Shown here piece by piece: positions 34,029 to 42,658 of a stretch of DNA of 48,243 nucleotides. Position 1 is the stretch's first letter; every line of letters begins with the position of its first letter. A model generated the notes under the pieces. That model searched no databases. It saw only the letters and a list, made by a program, of their open reading frames with translations, and was not told the origin of the DNA. The DNA comes from Candidatus Sulfobium mesophilum. GTDB lineage: Bacteria; Nitrospirota; Thermodesulfovibrionia; Thermodesulfovibrionales; UBA6898. The position numbers and the translations under genes were made by a program. The stretch covers positions 1-48,243 of the forward strand of contig OUUY01000002.1 of NCBI GenBank assembly GCA_900302705.1. The letters run 5' to 3'.

Positions 34029-34745
34029 ATGAAAAAAGGGATATATATACTTCCGAACACACTGACACTCTGTGGTATGTTTTTTGGCTTTTTTTCGATT
34101 CTGACGTCGATCAAAGGGGACTTTGTTTTTGCCGCCTGGGCTATTTTTGTCGCCGGCGTCTTTGATGGACTCGACGGCTGGGTCGCGCGTCTGACTAACA
34201 GTACAACGAGGTTCGGCATTGAACTGGATTCACTATCCGACCTGGTTGCCTTCGGTGTTGCGCCTTCGGTGCTGGTTTACAAGTGGGCTATCGCTCCTTT
34301 TGGCAGGATAGGGTTTGCTGCTGCTTTCCTTTTTGCTGCCTGCGGGGCGCTGAGGCTTGCACGCTACAATGTGCAGATGGGTTCCTCGGAATCGAAGGCC
34401 TTTACCGGCATGCCAATCCCGGGGGCGGCCGGAGTGCTCGGTGCGCTCGTGCTCTTCTACGATGATATGTGGAAGACGGTGCCTGAAAAAAATGCATTCA
34501 TGCTGATCCTTACAGTACTGCTTTCCATTCTGATGGTCAGCAGACTAAAGTTCCACGGCCTGAAGGAGATTGATTTCAGAAGAAGAAAACCCTTCTGGAT
34601 ATTAGTGGCGATTGTAGTTTCACTTGTGGCCTTTGTGATTCATCCCCCTGTGGCGATCTTTGTATTTGCCATGATCTACCTTGCGTGGGGTATTATCGAA
34701 AATATATACTTGATGTATCGTAAGCATAAAAAACAGGTGGTTTGA
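34029..34745 (+). CDS. pssA: CDP-diacylglycerol--serine O-phosphatidyltransferase
   Basis: A 238-residue membrane enzyme that makes phosphatidylserine from CDP-diacylglycerol and serine. The CDP-alcohol phosphatidyltransferase motif, DG-x2-AR with G-x3-D-x3-D, is visible as DGLDGWVAR and GIELDSLSD at about residues 46-70. About eight membrane segments are predicted. The length fits the bacterial type I-like class II enzyme. It is followed after 9 bases by leuA, a pairing seen in several bacteria. Translation appears to start on a leaderless mRNA at ATG 34029. The decarboxylase gene psd is not in the window. Confidence 0.9.
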   Translation: MKKGIYILPNTLTLCGMFFGFFSILTSIKGDFVFAAWAIFVAGVFDGLDGWVARLTNSTTRFGIELDSLSDLVAFGVAPSVLVYKWAIAPFGRIGFAAAFLFAACGALRLARYNVQMGSSESKAFTGMPIPGAAGVLGALVLFYDDMWKTVPEKNAFMLILTVLLSILMVSRLKFHGLKEIDFRRRKPFWILVAIVVSLVAFVIHPPVAIFVFAMIYLAWGIIENIYLMYRKHKKQVV

Positions 34746-34754
34746 GGATAAGGC

Positions 34755-36260
34755 ATGCGAAAGATAAGGATTTTCGATACGACGCTGCGCGACGGGGAAC
34801 AATCCCCCGGGGCGTCCATGAATGTCGATGAAAAGATACAGCTGGCTAGACAGCTTGCCGCTTTGAAGGTAGATATTATTGAAGCCGGCTTTGCGATAAG
34901 TTCTCCGGGCGATTTTGAGGCGATAAAGAGGATAGGCGATGAAATAGAGGGCCCGGTTCTTTGCAGTCTTGCCAGAGCGAAAGAGGAAGATATCAAACGT
35001 GCTTGGGAGGCGCTGAAGGATGCACCTAAAAAAAGGATCCATACCTTCCACTCGACGTCGGACATTCATCTTAAATACCAATTCAGGGTGAGCAGGGAAG
35101 AGGCGCTGAAGAGGTCAGTTGCAATGGTGGAGCTTGCGAGGAGTTATGTGGAAGATGTCGAATTTTCGCCGATGGACGCCACAAGAACGGACCTTCAATA
35201 CCTGCTGGATGTGGTGGAGGCCGTGGTTGAGGCAGGGGCCTCTACTGTGAACATACCCGACACCGTCGGCTATACTACCCCTGCTGAATTCGGGGAGATT
35301 ATCGGTGCTATCAAAAAGCGGATAAGGGAAAAAGCGGTTATTTCTGTTCATTGTCATAACGATCTCGGCCTTGCTGTTGCCAATTCTCTGGCTGCGATAT
35401 CCAACGGCGCCGGGCAAGTTGAATGCACTGTCAACGGCATCGGCGAACGGGCCGGCAACTGCTCCATGGAAGAGGTCGTCATGGCGTTAAGGACGCGAAA
35501 AGACTTCTTTAACGCGGGCACAGGCATAAATACCAAAGAGATTGTCCGCACCAGCAGGCTTGTATCGAAGATTACGGGCATCCCAGTTCAGCCCAACAAG
35601 GCGATTGTGGGGGCTAATGCCTTTGCCCATGAATCGGGAATCCACCAGGATGGCCTCCTGAAGGAAAAGACGACTTATGAGATTATGACGCCTGAAGATA
35701 TCGGACTCCAGAGTACAAAACTTGTGATGGGAAAACATTCCGGAAGACACGCCTTTAAGACGCGGCTTAAGGAGTTAGGTTTTATGCTGAACCAGGAAGA
35801 AGTTGATAGCCTCTTTGAGAAGTTCAAGAGGCTTGCTGACCAGAAGAAGGAGATATACGACGAAGATCTGGAGGCACTTGTTTCTGAGGCGACGGCGAGG
35901 GCTCCCGAATTATACAGTCTTGTGGATCTGAGTATAACGAGTGGTCTTGCCCAGAAACCTACAGCCATGGTCAAGATGAAGATCGGGGAAGAAATCTTCG
36001 ACAGGATGGAACACGGCGACGGGCCGGTGGATGCCACGTATAAGGCGATAGTTGCTATTACAAAAACGAAGAGCACGCTTCGGAAATTTGAAGTGAAGAG
36101 CATAACTGGCGGCACTGATGCGCTTGGAGAGGTTTCTGTGTCTTTGGAGGAAGACGGCAGAGTCGTCAGGGGCAACGGCGCCGATACGGATATCATCGTC
36201 GCCGCAGCAAAGGCCTATATAGAGGCACTCAACAGGCTTGCGTTAAAAAAAGCTACATGA
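34755..36260 (+). CDS. leuA: 2-isopropylmalate synthase
   Basis: A 501-residue LeuA, which condenses acetyl-CoA with 2-oxoisovalerate in the first step of leucine synthesis. It has [16 protein letters not shown] at the N-terminus, the metal-binding [13 protein letters not shown] in the barrel, the [16 protein letters not shown] stretch, and the C-terminal regulatory domain (about 390-500) that senses leucine. Homocitrate and citramalate synthases are related, but length and motifs favour LeuA. GAGGATAAG lies before ATG 34755. It is the second gene of the pssA operon. The regulator/ilvE pair at 17468-19128 concerns the same pathway. Confidence 0.93.
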   Translation: MRKIRIFDTTLRDGEQSPGASMNVDEKIQLARQLAALKVDIIEAGFAISSPGDFEAIKRIGDEIEGPVLCSLARAKEEDIKRAWEALKDAPKKRIHTFHSTSDIHLKYQFRVSREEALKRSVAMVELARSYVEDVEFSPMDATRTDLQYLLDVVEAVVEAGASTVNIPDTVGYTTPAEFGEIIGAIKKRIREKAVISVHCHNDLGLAVANSLAAISNGAGQVECTVNGIGERAGNCSMEEVVMALRTRKDFFNAGTGINTKEIVRTSRLVSKITGIPVQPNKAIVGANAFAHESGIHQDGLLKEKTTYEIMTPEDIGLQSTKLVMGKHSGRHAFKTRLKELGFMLNQEEVDSLFEKFKRLADQKKEIYDEDLEALVSEATARAPELYSLVDLSITSGLAQKPTAMVKMKIGEEIFDRMEHGDGPVDATYKAIVAITKTKSTLRKFEVKSITGGTDALGEVSVSLEEDGRVVRGNGADTDIIVAAAKAYIEALNRLALKKAT

Positions 36261-36388
36261 TGCCGAAAGGCGGAAATGCATTAGTAACCGGATAGTTGCA
36301 AATTTCGGTCAGATCAAATAGTGTTTTTGTGTAAGCTAAGGTCTGATTTTTACACTGACTCTAAATTTACCTGATACGGAGGAAAGAT

Positions 36389-38821
36389 ATGCCGCCCAAA
36401 CCACTCACCAGCGAAGAGCTTTATTCCTGCTGTGATCCGGACTTGTTCAAATTTTCCACTACCGATGAACTTCCTGAGCTTACTGAAACAATCGGCCAGG
36501 TCAGGGCTTTAAACGCGATAGACTTTGGGCTGAACCTTGACAGCAAGGGCTTTAATATTTATGTGCTGGGTGAAAACGGAACGGGGAAGTCGACGACGAT
36601 AAAGGCCATTTTAAAGACGAAGGCCGCTGAGGAGCCAGTCCCTGCAGATTGGTGCTACGTATATAATTTCAAAGAGCCGGATATACCGCTTGCCATATCC
36701 ATGGAGCCGGGAAGGGCTTCCGCATTTCATAAGGACATGGAAGAGCTTGTAAAGATCCTCAGGGTCGAGATACCTAAGATATTTGAGTCGAAGGAGTATG
36801 AGAAACAAAAGAACCAGATACTGGAGGAATTTCAGCAGAAGCAGAAACAGATGTTTGCGGGGCTTGAGGAAGAGGCTCAGTCGAAGGGTTTTTCGATAAG
36901 AAAAACGGTCAGCGGACTGATGATCGTTCCCGTCAAGAAGAGCGGCGAACCCCTTACAGAAGAAGAATACGAAGCGCTCGACGAAAAGACCAGGGCAAAG
37001 ATAGATGAGATAGGCAAGGTGCTCCAGGAAAAACTCAACGATATCGTCCGGGAGGTAAGGGAGAGTGAAAAGAACGTGAAAAACGCCCTTTCGAAACTTG
37101 AGAGGGACGCTACGCTCGCTGCCGTAGGTCACTTTATGGAAGAAGTGAAGAACAAGTATAAGGACCATGAAAGGGTAACCGCGTATCTCGCGGCAGTGAC
37201 AGAGGATATTCTTGAGCATATCGACGACTTCAAGTCTCAGGAAGAACAAAGCCCGCCGCTTCCCTTTATGAAGATGCAAAAGACAGAGCCCTCATTTACG
37301 CGGTATGTAGTAAACGTCCTTGTCAACAATCAAGACTGCTCGGGAGCCCCCTGTGTTTTCGAAAGCAACCCGACATATTTCAACATCTTCGGAAGACTTG
37401 AATACAAATTCCAGTACGGGGTGGCGACGACGGATTTCTCGATGATTAGAGCCGGGGCGCTGCACAAGGCCAATGGCGGCTATCTCGTAATGAACGCCCT
37501 TGACCTGCTGAGGAACCTCTTCTCTTACGAGACGCTGAAGCGCGCTCTGAGGAACAAGGAGATCAAGATAGAGGATGTTTGGGAGCAGTACCGTCTCATG
37601 TCAACCACGACACTGAAGCCCGAGGCGATACCGCTAAACGTGAAGGTGATTCTTATCGGAAACCCGTATCTTTATTATATGCTTTACAGCCTGGACGAGG
37701 AATACCGGGAGTTGTTCAAGGTGAAGGCGGACTTCGACAGCAGGATGGACAAGACAGCGGAAACTGTCGGCAAGTATGCCGCCTTTGTCGCAAGCACCTG
37801 CAAGGAGGGAAAATACCTGTCTTTCGACAGGTCCGGCGTCGCAAAAATAGTGGAATACGGATCGAGGCTTGCTGAGCATCAGGAGAAGCTTTCCTCCAGG
37901 TTCAGCGAAATCGGCGACGTTATCAAGGAGTCAAATTACTGGGCGAAGAAAGCAGGGAGCGATATCGTCAGGGACGAGCATGTGGAAAAGGCCCTGAGGG
38001 AACGTGTATACAGGGTCAACAAGATAGAAGACCGCCTGCAGGAGATGATTGTCGAGGGGACCCTGATAATCGATACCGAAGGCGAGAAGGTCGGTCAGAT
38101 AAACGGACTTGCTGTCATGGGGATGGGGGACTATCAGTTCGGGAAACCTTCAAGGATTACTGCAAGTACTTATGCAGGCAAATCGGGGGTCATCAATATA
38201 GAGCGCGAGACGAAGATGAGCGGCAGGGTCCATGAAAAGGCTGTACTGATCATTACGCATTTCATAAACAGCACTTACGCCAGGAAGAAGCCCGTCAGTT
38301 TTTCGGCCTCGATTACGTTTGAGCAGCTTTATGACATGATCGAGGGCGACAGCGCCTCATGCGCCGAACTATATGTCATACTTAGCAGCCTCGCTGGGAT
38401 CCCCCTGAAACAGAATTTTGCAGTCACCGGCTCCATGGACCAAAACGGAGACGTACAGCCCATAGGCGGAGTCAATGAAAAGATAGAGGGCTTCTTCGAT
38501 CTCTGCAAGGTCCGCGGTCTGGACGGCAGCCATGGAGTTGTCATACCGAGGAAGAACATCAAGCATCTTATGATCAAGCAGGAGGTTGTAGATGCCGTTA
38601 TGGAGGGGAAATTCGTTATTTATGCAATAGACAAGGTCGGGGAAGGCATGGAGATATTCACCGGCATGCCTATGGGAGAACTCAGGGAGGACGGAACTTA
38701 TCCCGAAGGCACTGTAAACTACCTCGTTGCTAAGAGGCTCGCGGAGATATCTGAGGCTATGAAGGATAAGAAGGCGGAGTCTAAAGACAAAGAAAAAGAC
38801 AACAATAATGACGATAAATGA
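36389..38821 (+). CDS. Lon-like ATP-dependent protease
   Basis: An 810-residue Lon-family protease of the AAA_32 type, distinct from LonA. Walker A is GENGTGKST (61-69), embedded in a domain split by a long coiled-coil insert (about 130-270). The C-terminal Lon protease domain holds the catalytic dyad S655 (EGDSASCAEL, in the place of DGPSAG) and K698 (GGVNEKIEG). GRVHEKAVLIITHF and VTGSMDQNGDVQPIGG confirm the domain. It degrades damaged or regulatory proteins. GGAGGAAAG precedes ATG 36389. The C-terminal tail is Lys/Asp-rich. It overlaps the next gene by 4 bases. Confidence 0.9.
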   Translation: MPPKPLTSEELYSCCDPDLFKFSTTDELPELTETIGQVRALNAIDFGLNLDSKGFNIYVLGENGTGKSTTIKAILKTKAAEEPVPADWCYVYNFKEPDIPLAISMEPGRASAFHKDMEELVKILRVEIPKIFESKEYEKQKNQILEEFQQKQKQMFAGLEEEAQSKGFSIRKTVSGLMIVPVKKSGEPLTEEEYEALDEKTRAKIDEIGKVLQEKLNDIVREVRESEKNVKNALSKLERDATLAAVGHFMEEVKNKYKDHERVTAYLAAVTEDILEHIDDFKSQEEQSPPLPFMKMQKTEPSFTRYVVNVLVNNQDCSGAPCVFESNPTYFNIFGRLEYKFQYGVATTDFSMIRAGALHKANGGYLVMNALDLLRNLFSYETLKRALRNKEIKIEDVWEQYRLMSTTTLKPEAIPLNVKVILIGNPYLYYMLYSLDEEYRELFKVKADFDSRMDKTAETVGKYAAFVASTCKEGKYLSFDRSGVAKIVEYGSRLAEHQEKLSSRFSEIGDVIKESNYWAKKAGSDIVRDEHVEKALRERVYRVNKIEDRLQEMIVEGTLIIDTEGEKVGQINGLAVMGMGDYQFGKPSRITASTYAGKSGVINIERETKMSGRVHEKAVLIITHFINSTYARKKPVSFSASITFEQLYDMIEGDSASCAELYVILSSLAGIPLKQNFAVTGSMDQNGDVQPIGGVNEKIEGFFDLCKVRGLDGSHGVVIPRKNIKHLMIKQEVVDAVMEGKFVIYAIDKVGEGMEIFTGMPMGELREDGTYPEGTVNYLVAKRLAEISEAMKDKKAESKDKEKDNNNDDK

Positions 38822-39741
38822 AAAAAGTTTGTTGGCTGGTGCAGTTTCTGTTGATTGTGCTTGTAACGCTTCCTATCGCTCTGCTTCCCCATAGGTTGGC
38901 CATAAAATTTGGTGAATATCTGGGTGACATTCTTTATTTTTGTTGGGGAAGCAGGCGAAAAATAGCGATAGAGAACCTAAGGGCTGCCGTCTCAAGAAAT
39001 GCCCTGACAATCAGTGAAACCCCTGAAAAAGTAATCAGACAGAATTTCAGAAACCTCGGGAAATCCTTTGCAGAGGTCGTAAAGATCTATTTCGGACTAG
39101 GCGACCGCATAATAAGAAACGTCAAGATTAGGGGCGTGGAATATTTTGCCAGGGCAAGCATGAAGGGCAAAGGGGTCCTTCTTATTACGGGTCACTGCGG
39201 TAACTGGGAGCTCAACGCCCTTGCCGCCGCAGCAAATGTGACAAGGCTTAATATTGTGGCGAGGCCTATTGACAACCCCTATCTTAACGGGCTGGTAGAG
39301 AGGACGAGGAGCAAGTATAGCAACAAAGTCATATATAAGAAGGGGGCGCTCAAGAAGATCTTGTCAGCCTTGTCAAAAAATGAGACTGTGGCGATACTCA
39401 TGGATCAGAGTGTCGTTAGCGCTGAAGGCGTCGTAGCGGACTTTCTGGGGAAGAAGGACTATACGATGAAGACCCCGGCTGTTATCGCCATGAAGACCGG
39501 GGCGCCGGTCGTACCAGCCTTTATCAGGAGGGACGGCGATAGTCATATAATTGAGGCCGGTGAAGAGGTTGACCTGGACAGGTCCGAGGTCAATGAAAAG
39601 ACCGTATATGAGAATACGGTCAAATTGTCCCGGTGCGTTGAGGAATATATAAAGCATAACCCGGCCGAATGGCTCTGGATACATAGGCGGTGGAAAAGGA
39701 TAAAGGATTCGCAACAGGTCATAGAAAAATCCGAACAGTGA
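38818..39741 (+). CDS. Lipid A biosynthesis acyltransferase, LpxL/HtrB family
   Basis: A 307-residue inner-membrane acyltransferase. One N-terminal membrane helix (about 5-24, FLLIVLVTLPIALLP) precedes the catalytic domain with H-x4-E as GHCGNWE near residue 126 and MDQSVVSAEGVVADFLG. The C-terminal PAEWLWIHRRWK is typical. The family adds secondary acyl chains to Kdo2-lipid A or related lipids. Together with mlaA it supports an LPS outer membrane. It overlaps the Lon-like gene (ATGA). A strong terminator follows at 39792-39832. Confidence 0.9.
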   Translation: MKKVCWLVQFLLIVLVTLPIALLPHRLAIKFGEYLGDILYFCWGSRRKIAIENLRAAVSRNALTISETPEKVIRQNFRNLGKSFAEVVKIYFGLGDRIIRNVKIRGVEYFARASMKGKGVLLITGHCGNWELNALAAAANVTRLNIVARPIDNPYLNGLVERTRSKYSNKVIYKKGALKKILSALSKNETVAILMDQSVVSAEGVVADFLGKKDYTMKTPAVIAMKTGAPVVPAFIRRDGDSHIIEAGEEVDLDRSEVNEKTVYENTVKLSRCVEEYIKHNPAEWLWIHRRWKRIKDSQQVIEKSEQ

Positions 39742-39791
39742 CCTCAAGACGGAATGTTACAAAATCGCATATTAAAGCATAAATGGTCCGC

Positions 39792-39832
39792 AAAAAAAAA
39801 GCACCTGTCAATATTGACAGGTGCTTTTTTTT
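39792..39832. terminator. Bidirectional factor-independent terminator
   Basis: A perfect 12-bp palindrome arm GCACCTGTCAAT with its complement ATTGACAGGTGC (39801-39824) is flanked by nine A before and eight T after, so it can terminate transcription in both directions. It ends the Lon-like/acyltransferase unit. Confidence 0.9.
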
Positions 39833-39879
39833 CCGAAATGGGTTATTACCTAAAGCAACGATACTTTAAGGATATATAA

Positions 39880-39953
39880 CTGTCATTCCCCGACTTGATC
39901 GGGGGATCCAGTTTTTATGCCTTGGATACTCCGGTCAAGCCGGAGTATGACAG
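39880..39953. repeat. REP-like inverted repeat
   Basis: The ends CTGTCATTCC (39880-39889) and GAGTATGACAG (39943-39953) pair imperfectly. Inside are two small hairpins, CCCCGACTTGATCGGGGG (39888-39905) and ACTCCGGTCAAGCCGGAGT (39928-39946). It is of the same kind as 23594-23714 and 33838-33909. It lies between the terminator and the broken pilin gene. Confidence 0.65.
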
Positions 39954-40034
39954 ACGAAAGTGAAGCGACATACCGGCAACGTCTCATTAAATCATGGACG
40001 AAAAAAAAGGGGATAGGCGTATTGGGAGGGGAAA

Positions 40035-40510
40035 ATGAAAGAGCAGGGGATTTCCCACATCGAATTGATAGTTACCATGGCCATAGTCGGGATTCTTGTG
40101 TCTGCCGCGGGATTTGAGTATTATGACTGGGGAAAAAAAGTGGCGGCCGAAAGGATCATCAAAGTTCTTTATTCGGATATATGCATGCCAGGATGACGGC
40201 GGTCACAAGGGGACGTGAGCATTACGTCGTCCTTGGAAATACCGCCTATTCGGTTGTTGAAGACACTAACGACAGCGGAATCAAAGACGGCGGAGATATG
40301 ACGCTGCCTGATTTTCCGAAGAAGGTGGAGGCGTCTCTCAGCTGGAACAATACCGGCAATGACGTAACATTTGACAAAAGAGGAATAATGCCGAAGTGGA
40401 GCACTATAAGGGTAGCGTCGGCGACGGACGCCGACTATGATTGCATAGCGGTATCAACGACAAGGATCATCACGGGGCAATATGTTAACAGTAAGTGCCG
40501 GCCGAAATAG
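40035..40510 (+). pseudogene. Type II/IV pilin-like (GspH/FimT) gene with frameshift
   Basis: The N-terminus KEQGISHIELIVTMAIVGIL is a class III/prepilin signal: Gly before the cleavage site, Glu at +5 and a hydrophobic helix. After LYSDI the frame runs into TGA at 40191-40193, while the continuation HARMTAVTRGREHYVVLG is in another frame from about 40181, with the typical GspH/FimT C-terminal beta part (IKDGGDMTLPDFPK and so on). Loss or gain of one base near 40178-40184 (in ATATATGCATGC) explains it. Joined, the protein has about 158 residues. GGAGGGG before ATG 40035 is a good ribosome site. A sequencing error remains possible; no other pilus gene is nearby. Confidence 0.75.
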
Positions 40511-40548
40511 AATTCGTGTTTTGGAAGAGAGGCCCTGGATTAACGGTA

Positions 40549-41529
40549 CTAGTTTTCTTCACACCTTACGTCATGACGAAGATCTTTACCGTGATGGTAA
40601 TAGCCATGTGCTGGACAGCCACCGGTGCAAGAATGCCAATTAGGGCAGGAATTGATTCTGCACCTGTTTTCCCCGCAGTTTCTGAAAAGATGGAGCTTGG
40701 GGCTTGCCCATATGCTAAAGAAGTCTCCTTCAAAGATATTTCCCAGATTAAACTCCGGGAAATGCTGAAAGAGATTACAGGGATATACTGAACCATCGGG
40801 CATGACAGACAGTTTGGTGATGCCGCCGGCACACCGCACACTCTCTGGAATTGTTTGTTTGTCGAAACACGAGGCGTTAACTTTGAAAATTGTCATATCG
40901 CTGTTGCTTTTCCTGATTATTTCATATTGGTCCAGGAAATCGCAGTATCCCAAAGCCGCATTTTTCCGGGCTGCATCCCTGGTCATCAGGTCCATGTGGA
41001 TAAGACCGTAGCGTTTAACCTCCATCTTTCTCAGAAGGTTTACAATCTCCGGTATATCGTCTATCGTCTCCCTGCTGACCACAGTCTTAACTATCGGGTC
41101 CAGGCCGGATGAAATCAGTTCGCCTATACTCGCAAGTGCCCGATAAAAATTGTTCGAATTGGTCAGCCAGTTATGTATGGCCTCCGTGCTGCCCTCAAGG
41201 GATATGCCGATATTGAACTTTTCAGGGTTCAGGGCCGCAAACTTCTCCAACATTTCAACTGAGCTTCCGTTTGTGCTGAGGTTCACCGACCTGCCGCTCT
41301 TTACCGCAATCTGTATGAAATCAGGCATCCAATCCAGAAGAAGCGGTTCTCCGCCTATGATGTCAATTTCGCTGATGCCATTATACAAGAGGATATCAAG
41401 GAGTTTCAGTGCATTGTCGAACGTCATGTCGGAGCCAGTATTCTTACGTGGATTAAAACAGAACCTGCATTGCTGGTTGCACCTCAGGGTTGGATGAAAC
41501 TGAATATATTGAGGCAGAGGAAAAGCCAT
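40549..41529 (-). CDS. Radical SAM/SPASM domain protein
   Basis: A 326-residue radical SAM enzyme. The first cluster is bound by C17, C21 and C24 (TLRCNQQCRFCFN). IIGGEPLLLDWMPDF is the GGEP motif. The C-terminal SPASM-like region holds about nine cysteines (CAGGITKLSVMPDGSVYPC, then CGENRCRINSCPNWHSCTGGC and VRCEEN), enough for auxiliary clusters. SPASM enzymes often modify ribosomal peptides or mature enzymes. No precursor peptide is seen beside it. ATG 41529 lies 4 bases after the end of a flavin reductase gene, so the two are co-transcribed; the reductase might supply electrons. An in-frame start farther upstream would overlap that gene. Confidence 0.85.
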   Translation of the reverse strand: MAFPLPQYIQFHPTLRCNQQCRFCFNPRKNTGSDMTFDNALKLLDILLYNGISEIDIIGGEPLLLDWMPDFIQIAVKSGRSVNLSTNGSSVEMLEKFAALNPEKFNIGISLEGSTEAIHNWLTNSNNFYRALASIGELISSGLDPIVKTVVSRETIDDIPEIVNLLRKMEVKRYGLIHMDLMTRDAARKNAALGYCDFLDQYEIIRKSNSDMTIFKVNASCFDKQTIPESVRCAGGITKLSVMPDGSVYPCNLFQHFPEFNLGNIFEGDFFSIWASPKLHLFRNCGENRCRINSCPNWHSCTGGCPAHGYYHHGKDLRHDVRCEEN

Positions 41530-41533
41530 CTGA

Positions 41534-42109
41534 TTACACGCTTGATAGTCTCTTGCCTGCCTCGAATGCGTCTTTGAGGGCCGTGGGGTGATCACGGATT
41601 GCACCTTTTGCATCGACACCCAGAAAGCTAAGGACAATGTGTTCGCTTACGCTTATCGTTCTGAAAAATGCCTTTGCGCAGGCGCCCCCACACTCCACGC
41701 CCACTTCCTTTTTCATTCCTCCAACGATAATCAAAAGTCCCTTGCGGCCGGCATTGCCCGGAGAAATCGGCTTCTTCAGCAGGTATTTTTCGCACCAGAA
41801 ACTTTGGCAGCGGTCTATCATAGTCTTTGATTGAGCTGAAAGACCAAAGAAGAAGATAGGAGAGGCGAGGATAATCCTGTCTGCTGATCTGATCTCGGGG
41901 TATAACTTCGTCATGTCGTCATCCAGCACGCACTCGCCTGTTTTTTCACAGCCACCGCAGTCCTGGCAGGGAGCGATCTTCATAAGGTTGAGGTTAAAGA
42001 CAATGACGTCACGGCTGACGGTTTCCTTAACTCCTCTTATCGCCTCATTGAGGAGCAGTTCTGTGTTGCCGTCTTTTCTGGGACTGCCTAAAAAGGCGAT
42101 CGTTTTCAT
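41534..42109 (-). CDS. NADPH-dependent FMN reductase-like flavoprotein with Cys motif
   Basis: A 191-residue flavodoxin-fold protein of the FMN reductase/iron-sulfur flavoprotein group. The N-terminal FLGSPRKDGNTELLLNEAI phosphate loop and ASPIFFFGLSAQSKTMIDRC are typical. It carries the Cys motif C-x2-C-x2-C-x4-C as APCQDCGGCEKTGECVLDDD, which in iron-sulfur flavoproteins binds a 4Fe-4S cluster. It may pass electrons to the radical SAM/SPASM enzyme encoded next to it. A promoter with a perfect TATAAT stands only 8 bases before the ATG, and no Shine-Dalgarno sequence is present. Confidence 0.87.
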   Translation of the reverse strand: MKTIAFLGSPRKDGNTELLLNEAIRGVKETVSRDVIVFNLNLMKIAPCQDCGGCEKTGECVLDDDMTKLYPEIRSADRIILASPIFFFGLSAQSKTMIDRCQSFWCEKYLLKKPISPGNAGRKGLLIIVGGMKKEVGVECGGACAKAFFRTISVSEHIVLSFLGVDAKGAIRDHPTALKDAFEAGKRLSSV

Positions 42110-42117
42110 ATGAAGAC

Positions 42118-42146
42118 ATTATAACAGGACAGCGGACAGAGGTCGA
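42118..42146 (-). promoter_or_regulatory. Sigma70 promoter of the flavoprotein/SPASM operon, probably leaderless
   Basis: On the minus strand TCGACC (42141-42146) and TATAAT (42118-42123) are 17 bases apart. The -10 box ends 8 bases before ATG 42109. Confidence 0.55.
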
Positions 42147-42207
42147 GACGAGCATCGATAGAATGCCAACTGCTTTGTCTCTTCAGTGCGTGATCGTTCT
42201 AAGCGCT

Positions 42208-42444
42208 TCAGGATGGTTGCTGTTTTGATTTAATCGTAAAGATAGGGCATTCATCATATGCCTCACTGCAACATCGAGATCTGTGTATCATCGACGATGA
42301 CAAGGCCGCTTTACATAGTTCCGGCTTGTTTGCATTTAATGGACACATTGCCTGACTACGTATTCTGCTGGCGCTAAAACCTGAAGCAAACCTGTCAAAT
42401 CCACCCAATTCGGCAACCCGGTTCTCTCCCGTTAAAAGACCCAT
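42208..42444 (-). CDS. Small cysteine-rich protein
   Basis: A 78-residue soluble protein with five cysteines: CPLNANKPELC, then RCCSEAYDEC followed by PIF. The pattern, RC-(C/T)-x-E-x-Y-x-x-CP(I/V)(F/Y), is one I have seen at the end of many small proteins of deltaproteobacteria and Nitrospirota, and may bind iron or an Fe-S cluster. AAAGGGG stands 8 bases before ATG 42444, and a sigma70-like promoter is at 42501-42529. It stands alone between the flavoprotein and fprA-like genes. Function unknown. Confidence 0.6.
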   Translation of the reverse strand: MGLLTGENRVAELGGFDRFASGFSASRIRSQAMCPLNANKPELCKAALSSSMIHRSRCCSEAYDECPIFTIKSKQQPS

Positions 42445-42500
42445 TGCTATACCCCTTTCGCAAAAGGTTTGACGTTATTGGTTACTTCCCCCTCCTTTGC

Positions 42501-42529
42501 TTTTACCATGGGTTGGTGCCGTTGTCAAA
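42501..42529 (-). promoter_or_regulatory. Sigma70 promoter of the small Cys-rich gene
   Basis: On the minus strand a consensus TTGACA (42524-42529) and TAAAAG (42501-42506) are 17 bases apart. The ATG is about 57 bases downstream. Confidence 0.5.
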
Positions 42530-42658
42530 TTATAATTTTTAAAACCGGAGAGGATAGGTCTTTTATGACAGGTTGTCGGCCAGCCCCCACCATGCAGGTC
42601 TGACAGAAGTGTAAGCAGTGCACCGGTTATGACATGAATCTTCTCGTATCCGCAGAAA

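Noticed and set aside
40191-40193. TGA in the pilin-like gene as selenocysteine
   Set aside because: The family sequence continues in a different frame, so a frameshift explains it.
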